Shown here: positions 5,721 through 13,329 of the stretch, piece by piece | How positions within the stretch are numbered: the stretch's first letter is position 1 | Layout of the letters: the number at the start of each line of letters is the position of its first letter | Assembly (NCBI GenBank): GCA_001603685.1 | Contig: LUZO01000312.1 | Span: 1 to 17,109, forward strand | Source of the DNA: Bacteroidales bacterium Bact_23 | Lineage (GTDB): Bacteria; Bacteroidota; Bacteroidia; Bacteroidales; Lentimicrobiaceae | DNA length: 17,109 nt | Direction: 5' to 3' | Position numbers and translations under genes: made by a program | The notes under the pieces: generated by a model | What the model saw: only the letters and a program-made list of their open reading frames with translations | Told to the model about the DNA's origin: nothing | The model's database searches: none

Positions 5721-8357
5721 ATGAAAAAATTTACTCTTTTCTTACTGCTTCTGCTCATTTCGGGGCTGTCATTCGCACAGTTCAGCGGCGGAAAAGGCAC
5801 AAGGATGGCGCCGTTTCTGGTTGCCAATGCCAACGATCTCAACAATGTGAGGAATTACCCGGGCTCCTATTTCATCCAGACAGCGAACATCGATCTGGAG
5901 GCTGTTGAAAACTGGGAACCTATTGGCAATGAGGGAACTTTTGAAGCTTTTACCGGCTTTTACAACGGCGCTGACTTTACCATCAGCAACCTCAGAATTT
6001 ACCGGCCCGGCGAGAGCAATGTCGGCCTGTTTGGCTATGTTGGCCCCGGCACTTCATCCAAGCCAGTGGTTATCCGGAATGTGCACCTGAAAGAGGTGAA
6101 TGTTCTGGGTGGTTTTGGTACGGGCAGCCTGGTGGGTACCGTTATGGGCAATTTCTACACGCTTATCGAAAATTGTACGGCTACCGGTCAGAGAGGCAGC
6201 CGCAGTGTGGTTGGCGAAGCCTGCACCGGCGGGCTGGTTGGCATTAACCACGGGGTTGAACCCGGCGATTTTCCCGGAGGAGCCAATAACTCCATCATTT
6301 CGAAATGCAGTGTTGACCTGGATGTTATTTTTGCGGGGGTAATGCCGGAAAACGGCGGTACACCGGTAGATTTTGGCGGATTAGTCGGCAGAAATATGCG
6401 GGGAATTATTCTTGATTCCTACGCCTGCGGAATGGTGTCGGTTAACAGCGACGGCGTTTGCACCGCCTACAATGTGGGCGGCCTTGCCGGAAACAACGGC
6501 CGTTTCGGCGTGATCGAACGGAGCTTTTCAGTTTGTGAAATTACCGGTACCGCCGTGCAAAACATGAACGGGCTGGTCGGAGCCAATTGCCTGAACAATG
6601 GAAATTGCATGGGAACCGTGATCAATTCGTTTTGGGATACCGATGTTTCCGGAATTGCCTATTCGCCTGTGGGAATCGGACTGACCTCCGAACAGATGAA
6701 AGACCCGTCAAACTATTGCGGTTTTAGCTTTGGGAGAATCTGGAAAATAGATGCCAATAACAACGGTTATCCTTCACTGCGCAGGGTGGCCGGTAACTCA
6801 TACATCACCTGGAACGGCAAACTATCGAACAACTGGAATCAGCCCGGAAACTGGGATGAAGGCAGAATTCCGGGAAGGGGCGACATGGTGGTTATCCCCG
6901 ATGCCTGCCCGCATTATCCACTGATTACCACTGAAATTGCCGATATGGGTGCTCCGGAGAGCATATCTGTAATGCTCAGGGCGAACATCACCATTTCGCC
7001 CATCGGCAGCCTTACCGTTTCGGGAACCTTCCAGAACAATGCCGGCGAAGCAGGCCTGGTTATTTTGTCGGATGCCACCGGCACCGGCTCGCTCATTCAG
7101 GGCTCGGGAGACCTGCACGCCGTTATCAACAGATTTATGTGTGCTGCCGACCAGCATGCCGATGGCAGAGGCTGGCATCTGATTTCATCGCCGGTTGAGG
7201 ATCAGGCAATTGATGATGGCTGGATTCCGCAAGGTGGCGGCAACAATTATGTTTTTTACAAATTTGATGAAAGCGCCGCTCCCGAATACTGGCTGAGCCA
7301 GAAAAATGCGGCAAACCATATAAACGAATTTATTCCCGGCTCAGGTTATTTTATTGGATATCAAACTGATAATGTGAAAAACTTTTCCGGCGTTGTGAAC
7401 AGCAAACCGATCTCGATGACGAATCTATCGTACACACCGAACAGTTCCTACGCCGGATTCCACCTGGTTGGAAATCCATTTCCCTGCTCTATTGACTGGA
7501 ACTCAGGCGGATGGGAAAAGAATAACATTCCGGAGTCGTCTATGTATATCTGGAATCATTCCACCGCCAGTTTTATGACCGTAGCCGAAACCGGCGGAAT
7601 TATCCCCGCCATGCACGGCTTTATGGTTTACACCACCGGAAACGGAGAGCTGACCATACCGCTGGATGCTCGCGGACACAAAAGATCCGCCTCCTATAAT
7701 AAAAACAGTGAAGAGTTCATTCAACTGAGTGCCGTTGATGTTGCAGGTAACACCTCACAATCGAGCATTATCCGCTTTAATCTCCAGGCTACAGCCGGCT
7801 TCGACGAGGAATTTGACGCTCACTTCCTTCCCGGTTATGCCCCGATGTTCTACTCGCGCTCATGGGATGCATTCCTGGCATTGAATACCCTCGAGAAGAT
7901 TGACGACGAGCTTTGCATTCACTTCGGATTTGTAAAAAACGAATCGGAACTCTACAGGATTGAACTCGAGAAAACCATTCCGGGGGCTACCATCTATCTT
8001 ACTGACCGTAAGGAGAATAAGGTGGTAAACCTTTCACAGTTGAGGGTATATACCTTCATTTCGGAAGAGGGTGACGACGCCGACCGTTTCCTGGTTCATT
8101 TTGCACCGCTCAGTACCAACAACCTGTTTGCAGACAACACCATCAGGGTAGCGGTAATCGACGGCGTGATCTGCCTGAGCGGCCTTCCCGAAAAGGCTGA
8201 ATTAAGGCTTACTGCGCTTTCAGGACAGACGGTAAAACAACTCTCAACAGGCGGCAATACCAGTGTAAATATCAATACCGGAGGCCTGGCATCAGGGGTT
8301 TATGTTATCAGCGTTGCAACCGGCAACGGAATCTTTACCCGGAAAATTGTATTGTAA
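5721..8357 (+). CDS. secreted GLUG-repeat surface protein with T9SS type A sorting domain
   Basis: This 878-residue exported protein has a signal peptide at 1-19 (MKK, a Leu-rich core, then LSFA before Gln20). Residues 100-289 contain six GLUG-type motifs: GLFGYV, SLVGTV, GGLVGIN, GGLVGRN, GGLAGNN and NGLVGAN, forming a right-handed beta-helix-like stalk. They are followed by the usual closing unit of such regions (LTSEQMKDPS, WKIDANNNGYPSL, about 321-353). A WNG...NNWNQPGNWDEGRIP segment (364-384) starts the beta-rich middle common to large Bacteroidota surface proteins. The last 70 or so residues have the type A sorting form (AELRLTALSGQTV, GLASGVYVISV, KIVL end). This tail directs export through T9SS and anchoring or release at the cell surface. 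No catalytic motif is seen; adhesion or matrix roles are guesses. It is monocistronic, with a terminator at 8388-8424. Confidence 0.9.
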   Translation: MKKFTLFLLLLLISGLSFAQFSGGKGTRMAPFLVANANDLNNVRNYPGSYFIQTANIDLEAVENWEPIGNEGTFEAFTGFYNGADFTISNLRIYRPGESNVGLFGYVGPGTSSKPVVIRNVHLKEVNVLGGFGTGSLVGTVMGNFYTLIENCTATGQRGSRSVVGEACTGGLVGINHGVEPGDFPGGANNSIISKCSVDLDVIFAGVMPENGGTPVDFGGLVGRNMRGIILDSYACGMVSVNSDGVCTAYNVGGLAGNNGRFGVIERSFSVCEITGTAVQNMNGLVGANCLNNGNCMGTVINSFWDTDVSGIAYSPVGIGLTSEQMKDPSNYCGFSFGRIWKIDANNNGYPSLRRVAGNSYITWNGKLSNNWNQPGNWDEGRIPGRGDMVVIPDACPHYPLITTEIADMGAPESISVMLRANITISPIGSLTVSGTFQNNAGEAGLVILSDATGTGSLIQGSGDLHAVINRFMCAADQHADGRGWHLISSPVEDQAIDDGWIPQGGGNNYVFYKFDESAAPEYWLSQKNAANHINEFIPGSGYFIGYQTDNVKNFSGVVNSKPISMTNLSYTPNSSYAGFHLVGNPFPCSIDWNSGGWEKNNIPESSMYIWNHSTASFMTVAETGGIIPAMHGFMVYTTGNGELTIPLDARGHKRSASYNKNSEEFIQLSAVDVAGNTSQSSIIRFNLQATAGFDEEFDAHFLPGYAPMFYSRSWDAFLALNTLEKIDDELCIHFGFVKNESELYRIELEKTIPGATIYLTDRKENKVVNLSQLRVYTFISEEGDDADRFLVHFAPLSTNNLFADNTIRVAVIDGVICLSGLPEKAELRLTALSGQTVKQLSTGGNTSVNINTGGLASGVYVISVATGNGIFTRKIVL

Positions 8358-8387
8358 CTCCTTTATAACCAATTGTAGTTTGCCCTG

Positions 8388-8424
8388 AGCGGATTCTGTA
8401 AATTAGTGGAATCCGCTTTTCTTA
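8388..8424 (+). terminator. rho-independent terminator of the T9SS protein gene
   Basis: AGCGGATTC (8388-8396) and GAATCCGCT (8409-8417) form a perfect 9-bp stem with a 12-nt loop, followed by TTTCTT. It starts 31 nt after the stop codon. Confidence 0.85.
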
Positions 8425-8448
8425 TCCCTGCGATTTATGTTCTTGTTT

Positions 8449-8529
8449 TTTTTGGTTTGACCATCGGCATTAACAATTGTAAATACAATTCGTATAATTT
8501 TCACAAACCAAACCAAAAATGTAATTTTA
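8449..8529 (+). promoter_or_regulatory. nested inverted repeats and possible promoter before the M13 gene
   Basis: TTTTTGGTTTG (8449-8459) and CAAACCAAAAA (8509-8519) are exact reverse complements. Between them lies AATTGT-AAAT-ACAATT (8475-8490), a perfect 6-bp palindrome. TTTC (8499-8502), 19 nt, TAATTTTA (8522-8529) is a two-mismatch version of the Bacteroidota promoter, ending 24 nt before the M13 ATG. The palindromes could be operator sites. Evidence is sequence shape only. Confidence 0.35.
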
Positions 8530-8553
8530 CCGCCAATTAAACACACCATTTTC

Positions 8554-10626
8554 ATGGTAAAAACTTTTCAGATGATGTCGTTTTTTAAATCTGCTTCCCT
8601 TGCCGGAAGCATTCTGATTTCAACTATTTTAATGATGAGTGCATGTAACAACAAGTCGTCAGTAAAGGAACAGACTGCCGGTATCCGTCTTGAAAACCTG
8701 GATACTGAAGCAATTGCCGGCGACGATTTCTATCAGTTTGCCACCGGAGGATGGCAAAATCTTAATCCGCTTACCGGCGAATATGCACGCTTCGGGAGTT
8801 TCGACAAACTGGGCGAGCAGAACCGCGAGCAACTGAAAGGCCTGATTGAGGAAATTGCCGCAAATCCTGCTAAGCCGGGCACCATAGAGCAGAAGATTGC
8901 CGACCTGTTTAATGTGGCTATGGACAGCGTGTTACTCAATTCAGCCGGTGTGGCGCCCATTCAGGAAGACCTTCAGGAAATTGCCCTGATACAGGACAAA
9001 AAAGCCCTGGTTGCCATCCTCCCCGAAATGATGAAAGCGGGCATCCGGCCCTATTTCAATCTTTTTGTGGATGCCGATCCGATGAACAGCAACGCCTATC
9101 TGGTACAGACCTATCAGGGCGGGTTCGGGCTGAGGCAGCGCGATTATTACCTCGAAAACGATGAGGCAACCCGGAATATCCGCGGGAAATACACTGAATT
9201 TGTCGCTCAGATGTTCGAAAATGCGGGCTATACAAAAGCCGACGCCACCAGAATGCGCGACGATGTGATGCGCATTGAAACCCGCCTGGCAACCGCTGCT
9301 TACGATAAGGTAAAGCTTCGCGACCCGCGTGCCAACTACAACAAAATGACCGTTGCCGAAGTTCAGAAACTGATCCCCGAAATCAACTGGGCTGAGTTCT
9401 TTGCCGGTTTCGGGCTGCCGGGACTCGAAGAACTTTCCGTTTCACAGAAAGAGGCTATGATTGAGGTGGGAAAGATCATCGCAACCGAACCTCTCGATGC
9501 ACAGAAAGCTTACCTTACCTGGAATGTGATCAATTCATCGGCATCGTATCTGGATGACAAGACAAACCAGCTAAGTTTCGATTTTTACGGCAGGGTACTC
9601 TCCGGAAAAGAGGAGCAGCCTCCGCGGTGGAAGCGTGCGGTAAGTACCGTTGATAACTCTCTGGGCGAAGCGGTGGGGCAGATGTATGTGAAGAAATATT
9701 TCCCGCCGGCTGCAAAGGAGCGAATGGTAAATCTGGTAAAGAACCTTCAGGATGCACTTGGCGAGCGCATTAAAGGCCTTGCCTGGATGAGCGACAGCAC
9801 CAAACTCAACGCCCTTGAGAAACTGGCAACCTTCCATGTAAAAATCGGTTATCCCGACAAATGGCGCGATTATTCGGCGCTGGAAATCAACAGGGAGAGC
9901 TACTGGGCAAACATCAAGCGGGCACGCGCATTCGAGACCGGTTTCATGATTTCGAAAATCGGAAAGCCGGTTGACAAGGATGAGTGGATGATGACGCCCC
10001 AGACCGTAAACGCCTATTACAATCCCACCACCAACGAGATTTGCTTCCCCGCAGGCATTCTGCAGTATCCCTTCTTCGATATGGATGCCGACGATGCCTT
10101 CAACTACGGCGCAATCGGAGTGGTGATCGGCCACGAAATGACCCACGGTTTCGACGACCAGGGCAGGCAGTTCGACAAGGACGGTAACCTGAACGACTGG
10201 TGGTCGCCTGCCGATGCCGGGAAATTCAACGAAAGGGCTCAGGTGCTGGTGGATTATTTCGATAACATTGAAGTGGCTCCCGGCGTAATGGCCAACGGCA
10301 AATTCACCCTGGGCGAGAACATTGCCGACCATGGCGGACTGCTGGTGTCGTATCATGCTTTTGAGAAACTGATGGCAAAGAACCAGCTTCCCGAAAAGGA
10401 CGGTTTCACTCCGGCACAGCGGTTCTTCCTGGCATATGCAAATGTGTGGGCTGCAAACATACGCCCCGAAGAGGTGCTGCAGCGGACCAAAACCGATGAG
10501 CATTCGCTCGGAAAATGGCGCGTAAACGGTGCACTGCCGCATATCGCCGCCTGGTATGATGCGTTTAACATTCAGCCTGCTGATGCCATGTATCTGGCTC
10601 CGGAAAACCGTGCGCAGATCTGGTAA
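8554..10626 (+). CDS. M13-family (neprilysin/PepO-type) zinc metallopeptidase, lipoprotein
   Basis: This 690-residue peptidase cleaves oligopeptides, judging from the family. An N-terminal hydrophobic segment ends in a lipobox, LMMSAC with Cys31, so it should be lipid-anchored in the envelope facing periplasm or surface. Residues about 45-440 are the M13 N-terminal domain (DDFYQFATGGW near 55; LRQRDYYL near 195). The catalytic domain carries NAYYNPTTNEICFPAGILQ, HEMTH (His527, Glu528, His531) and ENIADHGG with zinc ligand Glu588 and Asp592; the 57-residue spacing from the second His is as expected. The end, GALPHIAAWYDAF...RAQIW, is the usual M13 C-terminus. All catalytic residues are present. 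A later Met (residue 7 or 8) could be the true start without losing the lipobox. It is probably monocistronic and ends at a strong terminator. Confidence 0.95.
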   Translation: MVKTFQMMSFFKSASLAGSILISTILMMSACNNKSSVKEQTAGIRLENLDTEAIAGDDFYQFATGGWQNLNPLTGEYARFGSFDKLGEQNREQLKGLIEEIAANPAKPGTIEQKIADLFNVAMDSVLLNSAGVAPIQEDLQEIALIQDKKALVAILPEMMKAGIRPYFNLFVDADPMNSNAYLVQTYQGGFGLRQRDYYLENDEATRNIRGKYTEFVAQMFENAGYTKADATRMRDDVMRIETRLATAAYDKVKLRDPRANYNKMTVAEVQKLIPEINWAEFFAGFGLPGLEELSVSQKEAMIEVGKIIATEPLDAQKAYLTWNVINSSASYLDDKTNQLSFDFYGRVLSGKEEQPPRWKRAVSTVDNSLGEAVGQMYVKKYFPPAAKERMVNLVKNLQDALGERIKGLAWMSDSTKLNALEKLATFHVKIGYPDKWRDYSALEINRESYWANIKRARAFETGFMISKIGKPVDKDEWMMTPQTVNAYYNPTTNEICFPAGILQYPFFDMDADDAFNYGAIGVVIGHEMTHGFDDQGRQFDKDGNLNDWWSPADAGKFNERAQVLVDYFDNIEVAPGVMANGKFTLGENIADHGGLLVSYHAFEKLMAKNQLPEKDGFTPAQRFFLAYANVWAANIRPEEVLQRTKTDEHSLGKWRVNGALPHIAAWYDAFNIQPADAMYLAPENRAQIW

Positions 10627-10693
10627 CCGGCGGTAGAATCATCCGCTTTGCAGGAGCGGCAGTCTGCCTATTCTGAAACTGAATTAAAACTTT

Positions 10694-10740
10694 GCGGGCG
10701 TTCCGAAGGCATTGGCCGGGTGGAACGCCCGCTTTCTTTT
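10694..10740 (+). terminator. rho-independent terminator of the M13 gene
   Basis: GCGGGCGTTCC (10694-10704) and GGAACGCCCGC (10722-10732) form a perfect 11-bp stem with a 17-nt loop, followed by TTTCTTTT. It begins 67 nt after the stop codon. Confidence 0.9.
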
Positions 10741-10789
10741 CGGGAAAATAACCACCTTTTTCACGCTTTTGAGAAATCGGACGAAAATC

Positions 10790-10823
10790 ATTGCTTCAGA
10801 TAAACACTACAGCCTTATATTTG
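10790..10823 (+). promoter_or_regulatory. promoter of the DUF4293 gene
   Basis: ATTG (10790-10793), a 22-nt spacer and TATATTTG (10816-10823) match the Bacteroidota TTTG / TAnnTTTG pair, with one mismatch in the -33 part. The box ends 18 nt before the ATG at 10842, which implies a very short leader. The A-rich stretch right before the ATG is usual for translation starts in this phylum. Confidence 0.6.
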
Positions 10824-10841
10824 CAAAAAAAATGAAACACC

Positions 10842-11315
10842 ATGCTTCAGAGAATCCAATCCGTTTACCTTTTTGTTGGCGCAGCGCTCCTCGGTATTGC
10901 CTTTTTCTTTCCCATACTGAGCTTTACCGATAACAATCAGATATTTATCGAAGTATTTCTGAAAGGAATCAGGGACTATTCCAGCCCTGCGGTTGGTTTG
11001 TCGAACAATATCCTGCTCGGCGTTCAACTGGTGACGGCAGCCATAGTAATTCTGTCGCTCTGGTGCATTTTTCAGTATAAAAACCGCAAACTGCAGCTTA
11101 AGCTTATCCGCTTTCTCATCGGGTTGCTGCTGATTGATATTGCTTTGGTCTTTTTCCAGTTGGGAAGCAGTATTGGCAAGGCTACCGGCACCGAGGCCAA
11201 CTTCAACCATGCACCCGTTTACCTGATGCTTGCCAGCCTGGTGCTGTTTGTTCTGGCATTCAGGGGTGTACGCAGCGATGAAGAGAAGGTAAGGGCAGCC
11301 GACCGCCTCAGATAA
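10842..11315 (+). CDS. DUF4293 family four-helix membrane protein
   Basis: This 157-residue protein begins MLQRIQSVYLF, the hallmark start of the DUF4293 family, which is largely restricted to Bacteroidota. Four membrane segments are seen at about 7-28, 55-79, 88-107 and 124-141. A charged loop (QYKNRKLQLK, 79-88) and a charged tail (SDEEKVRAADRLR) fit a cytoplasmic side. No catalytic motif is present and the function is unknown. It is a single gene with its own promoter. Its stop is 5 nt from the stop of the convergent phosphodiesterase gene, so it has no room for a private terminator. Confidence 0.88.
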   Translation: MLQRIQSVYLFVGAALLGIAFFFPILSFTDNNQIFIEVFLKGIRDYSSPAVGLSNNILLGVQLVTAAIVILSLWCIFQYKNRKLQLKLIRFLIGLLLIDIALVFFQLGSSIGKATGTEANFNHAPVYLMLASLVLFVLAFRGVRSDEEKVRAADRLR

Positions 11316-11320
11316 ACGAT

Positions 11321-11812
11321 TTACCGGGGAATTTCAAGAATCTCCAGATCGCGGATGTTACTTCCGTCGATGACAAATCGTACCGCAGTAATTACCGTAT
11401 GAAACCCTGAGTTTCCGGCGGCTCCCGGATTGATGTGGAGCAGTCCGTTCTTCTTGTCGTTGATCACTTTCAGGATGTGGGAATGGCCGGTGATAAAGAG
11501 CTTTGGCTTCAATTCCTTGATGAGCCGGGCCGCCTCTCTGGTGTATTTTCCCGGGTAACCGCCAATGTGAATCATCAGTACCCTGACTCCTTCGCACATA
11601 AAATCCTGATACACAGGATAAAACGAGGTGATATCCGGCCCGTCGATGTTTCCGCGCACAGCCCTGAATGGTTTGATGGAGGCCAGCTCCTTTGCCGTTT
11701 CGAGGTTGCCGATATCGCCGGCATGCCAGATCTCGTCGCATGAAGCGAGAAACCCAACGGTCTTTTCATGAAGATGACCGTGCGTATCGGAGAGCAGCCC
11801 TATCGTTTTCAT
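11321..11812 (-). CDS. YfcE/MJ0936-type metallophosphoesterase
   Basis: This 163-residue cytoplasmic two-metal phosphodiesterase has SDTHG (Asp9, His11), HAGDIGN (Asp33), RGNID (Asn55), MIHIGG (His82), TGHSH (His110, His112) and NPGA (about 128-131). These are the full metal-binding set of the calcineurin-like fold, and the length is typical of YfcE homologues. Members hydrolyse artificial phosphodiesters; natural substrates are generally unknown. The ATG is 38 nt downstream of the ilvA stop with no visible promoter or terminator between, so the two are probably cotranscribed. The 3' end converges on DUF4293. Confidence 0.92.
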   Translation of the reverse strand: MKTIGLLSDTHGHLHEKTVGFLASCDEIWHAGDIGNLETAKELASIKPFRAVRGNIDGPDITSFYPVYQDFMCEGVRVLMIHIGGYPGKYTREAARLIKELKPKLFITGHSHILKVINDKKNGLLHINPGAAGNSGFHTVITAVRFVIDGSNIRDLEILEIPR

Positions 11813-11850
11813 GTAGTATTGGTTGCTTTTCAGGAAGATCGTCAGCGGGC

Positions 11851-13086
11851 CTACCTGAGTACCTGATACTGCATTCCTTTTCTGTCGAGCTCGGTAAGAA
11901 TGGTTGGCAACTGGGTGGTATCCTGGAGGTTAAAGGTAATTGTCACCATTACATATCCCACCGGAACACTGGTAGTTGAGCGTTCGTGTTCAATGTCGTG
12001 GATATTGGCCTTCATTCTCTCGAGGATGGAGATGATTGACTTGAGCATTCCCGCCTGGTCGGGGATAAGTACCTGAATGCGGGCTCTGAGGCCTTCTTCC
12101 ATAACCCCTTTGTCGAGAATCTGCTCAAGGATGCTCATATTCACATTTCCGCCGCTTACGATGGGAACAACCTTGCGCCCCTTTACATCGGTTTTCTGGT
12201 AAAGCACGGCAGCAACGGCGGCAACGCCCGAGGGTTCGGTCATGATTTTGGCGCGCTGCATCAGCAGATAAGCGGTATGCGCCATTTCGGCATCGTTCAC
12301 TACCACAAACTCATCCACCAGATTTCTGGCTGCCTCGAAGGTGAGGTTTCCCGGACATTTTACGGCAATACCGTCGGCAATGGTATTCACCGAAGTGAGC
12401 ATGGAAGGCTCGCCCTTTTCTACCGATATTTTCATCGACTGGGCGCCATCGGCTTCCACACCAATGATGCGGATGGCGGGGTTCAGTTGCTTCAGGGCAA
12501 TGGCTACGCCCGATATCAGCCCGCCGCCGCCGATTGGAACAAGCACTTCGTCCACTTCGCGGAGCTGCTCAAATATCTCAAGCCCAACGGTTCCCTGACC
12601 GGCAATGATATGAGGATCGTTGAAGGGATGCACAAAGGTAGCTCCCGTTTTTTCCTTGAATTCAAGCGCGGCGTTATAGGCATCATCAAAAGTATCGCCG
12701 GTGAGAATTACCTCAGCGCCGTAGGAGCGGGTGGCAATTACCTTCAGGGGAGGCGCGAAAACCGGCATAAATACAGTGCTTTTCACGCCAAGTTGCGTAG
12801 CTGCATAGGCCACTCCCTGAGCATGGTTCCCGGCTGAAGCACAAAGAACACCCCGCGAAATCTCCTCTTCCGACAGGTTGTTGATCTTGTAAAAAGCGCC
12901 CCTCACCTTAAAAGAACCGGTGGTCTGGAAGTTCTCAAGCTTCAGGTAAACATCTGCGCCCGACATAGAGGAAAACGACTTGCTGCGCTCAAGCGGCGTC
13001 TGCTTTACCACTTTGTTTAAGAGCGACTGAGCATGAATAATATCGGAAAAACGGGGTAGGGGTTTGTTGGATTCAGCAATTGCCAT
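11851..13086 (-). CDS. ilvA: threonine ammonia-lyase (threonine dehydratase), single-ACT form
   Basis: This 411-residue PLP enzyme deaminates threonine to 2-oxobutanoate and ammonia, the first step towards isoleucine. Lys60 in TTGSFKVRGA is the Schiff-base lysine. SAGNHAQG (84-91) and GGGGL (186-190) bind the cofactor phosphate region, and SGGN (311-314) contacts the PLP ring. Residues about 333-411 form one ACT domain (ARIQVLIPDQAGML), as in the medium-length form; E. coli IlvA has a longer regulatory end. Allosteric control by an amino acid is likely but the ligand is not readable. I chose ATG 13086, because an upstream in-frame TTG at 13137 lies inside the -33 element of a near-perfect promoter. 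It heads a two-gene unit with the phosphodiesterase; no other ilv genes are in the window. Confidence 0.95.
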   Translation of the reverse strand: MAIAESNKPLPRFSDIIHAQSLLNKVVKQTPLERSKSFSSMSGADVYLKLENFQTTGSFKVRGAFYKINNLSEEEISRGVLCASAGNHAQGVAYAATQLGVKSTVFMPVFAPPLKVIATRSYGAEVILTGDTFDDAYNAALEFKEKTGATFVHPFNDPHIIAGQGTVGLEIFEQLREVDEVLVPIGGGGLISGVAIALKQLNPAIRIIGVEADGAQSMKISVEKGEPSMLTSVNTIADGIAVKCPGNLTFEAARNLVDEFVVVNDAEMAHTAYLLMQRAKIMTEPSGVAAVAAVLYQKTDVKGRKVVPIVSGGNVNMSILEQILDKGVMEEGLRARIQVLIPDQAGMLKSIISILERMKANIHDIEHERSTTSVPVGYVMVTITFNLQDTTQLPTILTELDRKGMQYQVLR

Positions 13087-13106
13087 GGTTGTGTTTTTTT
13101 GCGCTG

Positions 13107-13138
13107 CAAAGGTATGAAAAGCAATGAGGCAAGACAAA
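13107..13138 (-). promoter_or_regulatory. ilvA promoter
   Basis: On the minus strand TTTG (13138-13135), exactly 20 nt, TACCTTTG (13114-13107) is a perfect match to the Bacteroidota TTTG / TAnnTTTG consensus. It ends 20 nt before ATG 13086, so the leader is very short and has no space for an attenuator. Its position rules strongly against the TTG-extended start. Confidence 0.75.
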
Positions 13139-13276
13139 CGAATAATGGCAGGATGATTATTATTTCAATTTATTGATTATGTGCGCATTGTATTTGACGG
13201 GCAAGCGGTTGTTGCTTCCATCGCGGATTATATGGCGCGTTGGGCATTATCTTTCCTTATCGCAGAAATGGCCGAT

Positions 13277-13300
13277 GGCGGGGAAATGTTGTTCCCCGCC
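13277..13300 (-). terminator. strong hairpin downstream of the ligase fusion gene
   Basis: GGCGGGGAA (13277-13285) and TTCCCCGCC (13292-13300) form a perfect 9-bp, mostly GC stem with a 6-nt loop, 30 nt past the stop of the ligase gene. No T-tract follows on the minus strand, so it may stabilise the 3' end or act with Rho. Between here and the ilvA promoter no further feature is visible. Confidence 0.5.
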
Positions 13301-13329
13301 GGTTGCGGAACACAGCCTGATGGTATTTT

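Noticed and set aside
9571..10542. 323-codon minus-strand frame inside the M13 gene
   Set aside because: It lies wholly antisense to the catalytic domain, which has intact HEMTH and ENIAD motifs. The open frame follows from codon bias.
13087..13137. TTG-initiated 17-residue extension of IlvA
   Set aside because: The extension covers the promoter itself (TTTG at 13138-13135, TACCTTTG at 13114-13107), and the family starts near the ATG at 13086.
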